Assembly: GCF_910592395.1 (NCBI RefSeq)
Contig: NC_088316.1
Coordinates: 13,082,001-13,146,000 of the forward strand
Length of the DNA: 64,000 nt
DNA from: Lineus longissimus
Taxonomy: Eukaryota > Nemertea > Pilidiophora > Heteronemertea > Lineidae
Reading direction: 5' to 3'
Within the stretch, counting starts at the first letter, position 1. Each line of letters starts with the position of its first letter. This document shows positions 34,101 to 44,394 of the stretch, one piece after another. Under the pieces are notes generated by a model. It was not told the origin of the DNA. It saw only the letters and a program-made list of their open reading frames with translations, and searched no databases. The position numbers were made by a program, and so were the translations under genes.

Positions 34101-35857
34101 TCTCATGAATCTTGGTTGTGCCATTGTCTCTGTTGGATGTCATAGTTGGACAAAATGTATAGTTTTAGAATTTTGGGTGTACTTTCGGCTTGTTTCCCAA
34201 TCCCAAGATCAGATATTGGCGAACCGAAATAAATGCACGTTTTTTAATACTGATTGTAAGTGATCCTATATGGGGCGGTTAATCACTTCATGGCAAGGCG
34301 CGGGAGTCTGGGTGTGGACTGGGGGCGGGGGTGGAGTGTAACAATGAGCGGCCGGTTGTCATGGTAGTATAATCAGCTATTTACCAAAACCAGTCTTTCC
34401 TGCTCGCGAAAACTACATTAGGCAGGTTTCGCAACCCTTACAAAGATTTATATCCGGGGAAGATGTTCGAGGCGACGACGTACACGTGCGTAGGATTGTG
34501 GTCAATCAAGTCCAGTTCATTTATGCGACACTCGTGGCACTTAGGAGGAATCGGAAAATTCTTATAAAAAATAGGTGATACATTTACACTTCATACTTCG
34601 TCATACGTAACGCTAAATGTAGAAGGCGAAAAGGGCCTATTGTCATTTATAATCTTGAGTTCCAAAAATCTATCTTATTGACAATCGATCATAAATAGTG
34701 CATCAAAAGTAGATTTTATTGTTTTCCGATATCGCTCGAAGCAACACAAAAACTAAAGGGCACCCTTTCTGTGATAAATTGACACTCCTGCGGCGTGGGT
34801 GGCTCAGGCTAATTTTAGATGCAGGCCACAGTTAAAGTGCCGCGTTTATTTCATCGGGGTGTTATCTTTTTCGGGGGAAATAGATTGAATCATTTTTAAT
34901 AACTTTCAAACAGCACCACGATCGGCAGATAATTATTGCAAGAAAACTACCAGATATTTTATCCGACTAAAGTGCGCATAAATGCGCGTCCTTTGAGTTC
35001 TTATTCAAACGCATGCGTAACCGGATACAAAGTCTAGTAGTTTAGTTCCAACTTCGGCAGATCATGGCACGGATTCAAATTCCACAAAGGAGTGCACTAC
35101 TTGCATATTGCACATTATCCGCAAGCTTCAGACCCTCAAACCCTGAAATTAGCATGGTCATGACCTTTAAAAAATTATATGGATTTTTGAGTGAGGTCTT
35201 TCTGCCCTGCGAATATAAGGTTCGAGTGAGTTACAGTGGTGTGTGGGTAAATTGAGTAATGGGTCAGAGATATTTTGGTATAAACAACTAATTAAGCGAG
35301 AATTAATGATCAACTTGGCGGCATTTCTTAATCTAAAAATTCCCGAGTTAGAAATAACTCTTGTTGTGACTAAGTAACGAAAACTAACTGAGAAGGTTAT
35401 CATTAAAGTATATAATGCTATGCAAATGTTGATTTAAAGTGGCTTGCGCAGATTGTAAATAAACAGTAAAGAAATAATCATAGAAAGCCAACTTTCACTT
35501 CAATAGATATTCTCACGTGACCCGTATATCAACACATTAATTCTCATCAAACCTCAATTTCTCGCGAGAAGCATGACCAATTCAATATTTGATTTGAGAG
35601 CCCAGTGTAGATATATTGCTACTTTTCTTTTCAATCAATTCATCCATATTCATTGAGTGGCGAGGGTTATTCATCTGATGAAAAGCCGATTTGGCTTGTC
35701 GTGTCTCCTTTAATGCGCCTTAGCAACGCAAAGCGCTTCATTGACAACCGAACAATGGCGGCGCGCAACCAAGCTGAACACTGAATTAAAGTGTAGAGTG
35801 ACCAGCATATTAATTTTCTGTCAAAGCAGAAGGACCGTTATAAGGTCAAGAATCAAG
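34101..35857. other. Upstream region of the 426-aa protein gene, no coding exon seen
   Basis: The open frame at 35064-35255 has no recognisable content. An X-box-like sequence (GCGCCTTAGCAAC) lies at 35715-35727, about 130 bp before the start codon at 35858. The rest shows nothing I can name. Confidence 0.4.
35714..35727 (+). promoter_or_regulatory. RFX X-box-like site
   Basis: TGCGCCTTAGCAAC keeps the conserved AGCAAC half of the X-box consensus. It lies about 130 bp upstream of the start codon at 35858, a usual distance for ciliary genes. Confidence 0.4.
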
Positions 35858-38800
35858 ATGGCTACGGGGGTACTAGCCTATGCTTACTCTCCCCAGATGG
35901 GGACCGAAACAATGAATTATATGACAGCAGAGACCAGGGTAGGTGTTTTTCCTGATTTTTTTAGTATACCTAAATCTCCTATCCTGTTTTCTTAACGGCT
36001 CTTGCCTGTGTATGCCTATATGCAAGCCATGGGCCCGTTTAGACAGTATCATACCTGTGTGTGTCCTAAGCTTTATAGATTATGTATATACAGTTGACAT
36101 ACCAAGTTAAGAATTCACAATCACACACCAGCTATTGCCAGCCTGATTTGGTGACCTTAATTATTGATTGCATTTAAATGACTGAATGCAATATCAGTAT
36201 CGTTAGCTTTCTGCATGGTGCCTTACGGGATGAGTAATAACAAGAATTGATAAATTTAGGGATGCCCACAATGTTTTTTTCACCCAAGCGATATCCACAT
36301 GTCCTTTATTTCATTCTTCAAGGCCAATGTCCACTGTTACCTTGGATATTATCCACAGTATATGTTCACATTTCCGTCATCCACGGGTCGGCACATGTCC
36401 TTTTTATCCAAGGGGTGTTCACATGTCCTTTTTATCCAAGGCATGTCCACATGTCCTTTTTATCCAAGGGCTGTCCACATGCCCTGTTTATCAAAGGGAT
36501 ATCCACATGTCCTTTTCATCCAAGGGGTGTCCGCATGTCCTTTTCATACAACAGACGCCTAAATACACTTTCAATCGAATGGTTGTCCACATGTCCTTTC
36601 CATCTAAGTCTCTTATTCAATGGACATACGCAATAATGACCTTGGCTCTTCATCCAAGGTACAGGTATGTCCATATGTTGTTCTATCTTTTCATCCAAGT
36701 TGTTACAATATCTTTTTTCAGATTTGTTTGCTACAGAAATTTTAAAGTGATATGTATTTTTTCCGAGTGCTGATCGTGTTTTTTATAATGCCAATCATTT
36801 TAAGAGTTTTTCATGGCTTCAATATGTTTGTATTTTCAGTTAGGAGAGGACAATCTCACTCCAGGTTTCATAACGCACTTGGAGAAATTTTACAAAAAGG
36901 CGAACGCGAAGGACAGGGCAAAGTGTTTAGAGTTACTGACCGCCCTTAACATTCAAGAGGACTTGAATACAAAACTACAACCGTGTAGGAGTCTACAACC
37001 GTCGAGGTGTAAAACCCCAGGACCGAATTGGAAACCATTATCAGGAGCACCGACACCTGAGATTATTTCAGACACACCCCGTGTAAAATTCGTACCAGCC
37101 CCGCCTCTGAGACCAAAAACTGCTATGGCTCTTGCAGGTAAATGTATTTGGTTATCCTCGTAACTGCTCAAACGCAACATAATATTACATGTTGTATATA
37201 TTTGGTTAAGCCTGAGATATTGTTTGTTTACAAAGGAATGAACTTGTACGTATGCTTTGAGACTACGTGAAGTGAACGGCGGTTATCATGATCATTGCCT
37301 GAGGCCTTTAACCCAGTTGGTTCATAAAATCATAAAACTCCCGAATAGTTGGGAAAAAATGTAAAATGAAAAATCTTTATTAACTGGCTGATCGTAGTAT
37401 AAGGTAAATTATCATTTGTTATTGAGTACCGCATTCACAACTACCTGTCAAATGCACTCCTCGGCCAGTCTCTGATGATAACAGTTAATTAAAGAGCTCC
37501 ATGCACAATTACTGCGGCATAAGATCTAGCTTATCCAACCCCGTCTGAATCCGGCTGGTTTTTCTCTCGAAATTTCTTCAATCGCTATGATTTTATAAGT
37601 GTTATAAATGACAAACTACAATTCAAATTGATTCACAATAAAATGTTTATTCCAGGACGCCGTATCAATAAAGATCCTTACCAGACGACGTATTCGAGGG
37701 AATTTGTTGGAATGACCGGACAGGCGGCGACTGAGGACAGGTGCGTGCCATCGCTTCTTATAGACTCCCGGGGCAGTCCATTTCGTCATCCTATTCATCC
37801 AAACTCGACGGCGCCCGCGCGGTCCACTGCGTCCGGAGTGTATCGCTACTAAATGCGGGCGACAATGGTGGTCTGATTCGAGTTTAGCCAGGGGAGGGCA
37901 TCCTGAATCTCATGATCTTCACTTTAATTGTAGCAGGGGTGAAGTAACAGTATGCCTATATTGATAAGATACAAGAACCTAGGTGGTCAAGATGGGAGAA
38001 GTGGTACTGACAGCATCCCTGCAAATTGTAGGGCACACAAATGTGCAGGGCATACATTCTTCTTCGCGCGGTTAAGTGCGGGGAGTCACGAAAAATGCCG
38101 TGACGTCATAAATAAGCTCTGCTTAGGCACTGTCTTCTCGCTCAGTCGCATCCTCCTAATGAGAGGATAGCGAGTGAGCATTTGCTCCGCAGTGCAAAAG
38201 CACGCCAGTCAACGGTGCTAGTTTATCTCTAAGCAAGGGTGACCAATGGGGAGGCGTGGAGATCGAGTCAGTCGATGTGAACATGTAACAAGTTTAAATT
38301 TGTCTCTTTTCAGACCGAGTACATCCAAGGGCATCATTCCTTCCTCATACAAATTATCCGGTGCTACCACGTATAGTACCGAGTTCGCTAAAAAGCCAGT
38401 CATTAAGGCCGAGCAGACGAGGGCAGGAAGTTCAAGCGGAAACCGACGGAATAACCCACACCCGAAAGAGGTAATGGACCATTTTGAATTCTTAGGGTGC
38501 GAAAAGTCTTAACAGTAAATTAAGGTCAAATCAAGAACGGGATGTAGTCTTTCTGTATTGTGTTCTCCTCAGGAAATCAGGGGTTAATGACCGTTTGCGA
38601 GGAGCTTATGTGCCTCGCTGCTAAGAAATAGGCCTACTCTTCATCCCGGTGTAATGTTTTTGAGTGTTTCTGTTTTTGAGTGTTTCCCCTCATTGTTTGG
38701 GAACGCTCAAAAATAGATTGACAAGTTTTTCTGTGTATCCCCCCTATTGAAAAGTCATGGTCTCTCTAGCTGCCTATTGTTTGGAAACACTGAAACATGG

Positions 38801-41800
38801 GGAACAACCACAGATGTTACACCGGCCCTTCATTATTCGTCTCATATCGACCAACAAAACTATCTATAATGAACAAATTATAAAGTTCTACATGTATAGT
38901 GTGGGACGGCATTAGCAATGTTAGCAGTGGCTATAACCATCATGACTGGGGTGATAAATTCGAAGTTTCCCGCTCGTGAATAAATTACGTCAATCAGTTA
39001 CGCGAGTAAGTGACTCACCCGAAAGAGGTAATGGACCATTTTGAATTCATAGTAAATTAACAGTAAATTAAGATCAAATTAAGAATGGGGTGAAATCTTT
39101 CTGTATAATGTTGTCCTCAGGAAATCAGTGGTTGATGTCCGTTTGCGAGGAGCTTATGTGCCTCGCTGCTAAGAAATAGGCCTACTCTTCATCCCGACCC
39201 TTCATTATTCGTCTCATATCGACCAACAAAAATATCTATAATGAACAAATTATAAAGTTCTACTCATGTATATAAAGTGTGAGACGGCATTAGCAATGTT
39301 AGCAGTGGCTATAAACAACATGGTTGGGGTGATAAATTCGAAGTTTCCCGCTCGTGAATAAATTACGTCAATCAGTAACGCGAGTTAGTGACTCGGGTTG
39401 GGGTGATTCACTCGAATATAGGTCACTTGCGCTGAACAATGTGCAGCCATTTATAAAGACCATTGATCGCCATTCCGAACAGCGCGCTGCGATGGCCGAG
39501 TGGTTAAGGCGTTGGACTTGAAATCCAATGGGGTCTCCCCGCGCAGGTTCGAACCCTGCTCGCAGCGAAATTTTTTCTTTTCCTTTTTTTTCTTCAATTT
39601 TCTTTTAAATGTTTCCTTTCATTTTTTAGATATTTCTATGCCTTTGTTTTGACCCTGCATGTGTTGCAATTTTGGTGAAACCGCAAGACGTGCGAACGTT
39701 TTAAGTTTCACATCACAGTACTTTAGGTTATATAGGTTATAAATACCAGTACAGGGCAAAAGGCGTCCTTCAAGGACGATCGATCTGAAATTACATATTT
39801 GTTTCCGTAATTTATGCAATATCTATCAATTAGGCAATGTAGAGACGAAGGTACAATCAATAGTCAAATAAACACGTTCGAAAATCAATCTCTTGAACAG
39901 AAATAGAGTTGAAATAACAATACAGGTATATACATTTTCATGAATAATTTACTTGTTTATGCGGGTCACACAGTAACTTTTGGATTAACTAGGAAATTTT
40001 ACTGGACATTTTACTGAAAATCACAATTTATTTAACCACTCAATTTAAGAAAATAAACTAAAGCATGTTTTAGTGTATCAATGCCTTCATAGATGGCAGT
40101 GCTGATGCGTGACACTAGAGACCTTGAGAAAGTCTAACGAAAACGTGCGCGTAGAGCAAAGTTCATTCAGTGAATTGGCAAACAATTAGGGCGGAAATGA
40201 GCATCTTGTGTGAGACTTGGATTCTGGAATCGTATCGCATAATAGAATTCTTTTTCTTCGGACATGACAGTACAAACTCCTACACCTGTGACAAACGTCA
40301 TTTTAAATATAATTCAAGCTTAGAGACATTTAGTAGCAATCAAAGTACTATCAACGCATTTAAATACTAATCCAATATCAAACTATGGAGCGATAATGTT
40401 CCATATATCGACTTAGTTATAATAAATCAGAATTTATGCAAAATAAAGCTTTTGTCATCATAACGTACATAATATAAGCTCCTTTGGACCGTAATGTGAA
40501 TTAAGTTGTTGTGTTTAACTCAGTCGTTCTAAATGGAAAAAAGAAAGCCTACGGTGAGAGAAGAATTAAGCGGACTAGCTATTGGAAGTTCGCATTTATA
40601 GGCCTTTATTCTAGAGCACAGAGTATATAGTCCTTAACCCGTGTTAGCCGTTTCAAAAAGGTTATTGAGCGAGCTTATTAAATAGTGAACCTCTGGTTCT
40701 CAAGACTGCGGTTTTCGTCGGTGGTGTGCATCAAGAAATTGTCTCTCGCATTCAGGCTTTTATGGTGTGGCGATTTGGCCAGGACCAACTCCCGGAGAGA
40801 CCCGACAGCAAGTGGGCAACAGGACTCACGGATGAGATTATGGACAAGGTCGTCAGAGGAAAGTGCCGATCAACGTACCAAAACGACTACATAGGGTCAC
40901 GCCAAGGTAAATCTATTCATGTACATGTAATTGAACAACCCATCTACTTTTAAGTTTGAGATGAAAATCCATCCATGTTTGAATTTGTGTGGATGAATTT
41001 CCATCAGGTGATCTGCAAGGGGATGGATTCCAATCACATTCTAGACTGTCAACATACACTACATGTACTTGAATACCACCTCTGCGGAAGACTAGATAGA
41101 TCAAGCAGAGACAGTCCTTCTTGCCAGTTACGTCTGCAGTGAAGCAAGTCGTGCTGACTCCTGACCGATTTGATAGTAGAGTTAGCATACGGGTTTTGGC
41201 TTCACGATGATACAAGGTGCCTGTAGGCGCCATAGAGACAAAGAAAGTGACTTTTTAGAAATTTTTAAATACTGGATGGAATTTAATGTAAATTTGCTAT
41301 TTTTCTCTTCTCAATTCAGGCCAAAAGATGGAATCGTCAAGCTTATTATCAGACATGTCAGAAGATTTGAGACAAAATGTGCCCTTTTCCCTCGATTCGA
41401 GTATGAGACAAGCGTACCAAGTACCCAGGCAGCAACCGATTTTCAAGGGGAACACCTCGAGGTTTGGCTGCAACAGGAGAGTCGCCGCCACTGGCACAGG
41501 TTGGTTTGAGGACGAAAAATTAATCAGCAACGCCGACAGGCTGTAAGGAGTCTGCGAGTGGTTATTACTGCTGGTCACCACGCAAGAGGGCTTGGGTTTG
41601 TTCCAGAGTGAGAACCCAGGATATATTACTTCTACATGTAGATGAACCGGCGTAGCTTTCAAGGAACTAAGATTCCTGCCTCTTCACGCAGTCGTTCGAA
41701 TGAGACAGACGTTATCTGGTGTCATGCTCGGGCAAGAAAAAGACCCCGCCAAGTGGGAAATATGAGAAGCTGGCCTGGACTCTATACCTCTTTAGTGGCC

Positions 41801-42676
41801 AAAGAGAGCCAAACTCACAAGGCCAATAAGCCTAATTGGCGCCTTACCGTAAAGTGGCATGTAAAAAACGCTCAAACAGCCTTAGAGGAGGGATACTCCC
41901 TGGGGAATAACACACATGTGCAGAGTGAACGTCCTGCAAATGGCCAATCATCTGACAATGAATTTCCCCGTAGCTATGATTCTAAAACCGACATTTTTTC
42001 CGCACTGTAGTACCAGACACATCGACGTCACAGATGCATATAAAGACGAGGACCACCTACGAGAGAGAGTTCAGCGACAACGTCCCTGCAAACGCCACCG
42101 ACCTCCGGGACATTGGGCGAAGATTGGGCGCGGAAACTCTACAGAAATATATGGATACTACAAATGACAATGGTGAGTAAAGAGAACAGCTCACGAAAAA
42201 CCAACTGTTGAAGTTTTTTGAACACAGTTGAGACAATTCCGAATGGCCGAGAGTGAAATTCTGCGGTCAACGCGAAAAAGGAGTTTATGAATATCACAGT
42301 AAGACTATCCGCGTCTCTGACGTAATATATTTTACAATACGAATTTTAAAAGCTGTGCAAATTATTTCAAGAAGTTGGCAGGAATCAGAACTTTTTCTTG
42401 GAGATTTAACTAATACCTTTTTTAAGCTTTATATTCGGCCGAAAAATCTGAATCATCCGTCTGTGTCCCTTCAAAATGATGATAGTGACGAAAATGAATT
42501 ATTCTTCAGAGAAGGAAACCTTGACGGCGATGTTGAAAGCACCAAACGATAGCCGATGCGGTTCACGATCCAGCTCCAGGCATGCGCGCGTCATACCAGA
42601 AGCCACCCAAATCTACTCGTACAAACCCGAGGACTTCAAGCCCCAATGGCTCTCATCGTGGACTGGACCTATGTAA
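35858..42676 (+). CDS. Unrecognised 426-aa protein with TTYxxEF repeats, axonemal microtubule-protein-like, 8 exons
   Basis: Eight exons join in phase: 35858-35938, 36840-37137, 37656-37740, 38314-38470, 40756-40906, 41320-41499, 42011-42172 and 42510-42676. They encode 426 aa with a TAA stop; AATAAA follows at 42776. Visible features: a helical N-terminal segment (GFITHLEKFYKKANAKDR), then repeats YQTTYSREF, ATTYSTEF, RSTYQNDY and RTTYEREF, spread over separate exons. Between them are Pro/Ser-rich links and an NTSRFGC block. No transmembrane segment or catalytic motif is seen. Short T-x-Y-x-x-x-F repeats of this kind are common in microtubule inner proteins and stabilisers of axonemal microtubules (SAXO/TEX26-type). 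I infer a ciliary or sperm axoneme role but cannot name an orthologue. RFX-like sites upstream are consistent with this. The junction at 37740 uses GTGCGT; without splicing there, the frame ends at 37852. Confidence 0.78.
36392..36570. repeat. 28-bp minisatellite, with degenerate flanks to about 36290-36720
   Basis: CACATGTCC recurs at exactly 28-bp spacing (36392, 36420, 36448, 36476, 36504, 36532), followed by TTTTTATCCAAGGG. The array lies in intron 1 of the 426-aa gene and keeps long frames open in all three phases. Confidence 0.95.
37748..37838 (-). mobile_element. Short dispersed element, copy 3, next to exon 3 donor
   Basis: Read on the minus strand it begins ACACTCCGGACGCAGTGGACC and ends ACGAAATGGACTGCC then GGGAGTCTA. 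It lies 7 bp beyond the exon 3 splice donor of the 426-aa gene. On the plus strand it continues the reading frame for 37 codons to TAA at 37850-37852. Confidence 0.6.
38458..39390. repeat. Tandem duplication in intron 4, including an exon-end/splice-donor copy
   Basis: CCCGAAAGAGGTAATGGACC at the end of exon 4 (38460-38479) recurs at 39019-39038, followed by matching sequence for about 370 bp. Shared marks are GAGGAGCTTATGTGCCTCGC, CGACCAACAAAA and AAATTACGTCAATCAGT. The first copy is longer by about 177 bp because of an inserted element at 38649-38825. The second copy has a donor but no upstream acceptor. Confidence 0.9.
38649..38825. mobile_element. Small MITE with empty site in the duplicate copy
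   Basis: It begins GTGTAATG and ends GATGTTACAC then CGG, giving short inverse termini (GTGTAA/TTACAC). The second duplication unit joins CATCCCG to CCCTTCATT with one base between, where this copy has 177 bp. A related copy is at 50079-50213. Confidence 0.75.
39486..39567 (+). tRNA. tRNA-Ser (anticodon TGA)
   Basis: An 82-nt cloverleaf. The acceptor arm GCTGCGA pairs with TCGCAGC, and discriminator G follows. The A box is TGGCCGAGTGG. The anticodon loop CTTGAAA gives TGA (reads UCA serine codons). A long variable arm GGGGTCTCCCC is typical of serine tRNAs. The B box is GGTTCGAACCC. A T-rich terminator (ATTTTTTC) begins four bases after the 3' end. No intron. It lies inside intron 4 of the 426-aa gene on the same strand. 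Confidence 0.96.
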
Positions 42677-44394
42677 TGTCAAGAGACGTATAGTCGAAAT
42701 TTACCAATAGACCTCGAACTTAAACTGTTCCTGTAGTCAGGAAATTAGCGATTAATCATTTCGAGGAATTATTTGAATAAATAAAAGGGGGAAGTTTCAT
42801 TAAATTTGACTGGTTATATAGCTGAGACGCTCGAGTTTGGATGCAATCTGATAGAAAATAGACGAATGATCAAAATAACTCACGGAATTTATTGGGTATC
42901 TTCTTTTTAGTGTTTTCCTCTTTCCGTATTTTTCCGTTCCTTTCCCTACGGTGTTCTGCCTTACGCTCCAAAAGGTGGCAGCAGTAGGATATCAATTAAT
43001 TCACACTGGAAACATGCTGTCGAAATATTGGAAGTAGTGCGTTTTGGCAAAGTGATGTCTCGTCAATGTAACCAAGGCTTGCCGATTACTCAAGGCGGAT
43101 TATGGACTATTGCATTTCATGTTATATTATCTGTGATACATCTTTGCAAGGATACGACGGTCATCTCTAGATTTTGGTCGCGGAGGGGCAAAATCCCGGG
43201 GCAAAATTCGCATGACAGGAGAAAGAGGTCTATATTCCCCCGCCCTCTCATAGCAACGGCCTTGAAAACAGTAAGGATGATCGCCTTTGATTGAAGAGTT
43301 GGACCAACATGACTTAAGTTATACATGTACATGTATATATAATGCTCGGCGAGTAGCGTAGACAGGGTTATTATCATTGAATCACATTTTTGTGCATATC
43401 ACGCGTCGAGATTTTCAAAATGTAAATAGTAGGTAAAACATGTAAATATTGTTGTAATAAATATGTTCGAGTGTGTGTCCTTGTATGTAGAAAACATCTG
43501 TTGGTTGCGGTAGCAGTATTGTTTCGAGACAGTGCCAGGGTTCTGATAAATTGTTCACTGTGGTACAACTGATATTGTTTAGGTATCAAAGGTGTAGATG
43601 TCCCGGCGTAGATTTTATACCATCCTCGATCAACACCCCGATGAGATGATATATCTCACACTACCTAATGGTGCTCACTCGCGACGCATCTCAAAGTTAT
43701 AGGAGTCAAAATCTTCGAAGGTGCAGAGCTGTCAAGGCCTAGGCATATCCCCACCCATCCTTGACCAACACCTACCCAGCCAATCCGCCGATGAGATGAC
43801 ATACATGTACTCATACCACCTCATGGTGCTGAACTCGGGACGCATTCAACATATACGAAGTTAAAATCGGCGACTTATCCCCCCCCCCAGCAAAGACGCG
43901 TCGAGTTATCCAATGTCGTTATCAGAGCCTATTCCTCGCTGACGAAGACTATGTTACCAGTTTCAAGCCTATTCCGTCTTCCGGCACTTTGTAGCCTGGG
44001 GGGGGGGGGGGGGGGGGGGGTGAAATGGCGCGGAACATTCTGGCTCCCATAGCAACGTTTGTAAAAAAGACACCATCACACATTTACATCACACATTCGA
44101 TGCATGGGTCGACTTGTTGACAGTCATTCTAACGTCGGCCGCTACGTACACTGCATGTATAGTGTGGTGCGTTACTCATACAATACCACTGGACAGGAGA
44201 AAATGGGCGGAAGTTACGGAGTCCGTCATATCTGAACGCCGATCTGCTGTTTTGAGGATATTTACTCATAAACGACTGAAAGTACATCCAGATCCTCGCG
44301 ATACCCATACCCGGCCCCGTCGGTAAGAGTAATTGAAGGCTGATACCGTCTATACAAGCACCCTGAACAAGACTAAATGTTTTTATCTTCAAGC
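42677..44394. other. Spacer between the two uncharacterised plus-strand genes
   Basis: It contains AATAAA at 42776-42781 (polyadenylation signal of the 426-aa gene), X-box-like CTCTCATAGCAAC at 43245-43257, a diverged tandem pair (43613-43722 and 43748-43875, sharing GATGAGATGA and AATGGTGCT/ATGGTGCT), a C tract at 43879-43888, a 23-G tract and an X-box at 44043. I see no coding exon here. Confidence 0.5.
44043..44056 (+). promoter_or_regulatory. RFX X-box
   Basis: GCTCCCATAGCAAC matches the 14-base X-box consensus (G-T-N-N-Y-Y-A-T-R-R-N-A-A-C) except at position 2. It is about 340 bp upstream of the start codon at 44395. RFX factors drive ciliary genes, so this hints at regulation of the 704-aa gene. 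Confidence 0.5.

Noticed and set aside
36247-36773. Overlapping plus-strand frames of 87-148 codons
   Set aside because: They are produced by the 28-bp minisatellite and its degenerate flanks in an intron; the repeat has no stop in several phases.
41642-42010. 122-codon plus-strand frame between exons 6 and 7 of the 426-aa gene
   Set aside because: Flanking exons join in perfect phase without it, and it ends at the TAG that forms the exon 7 acceptor.
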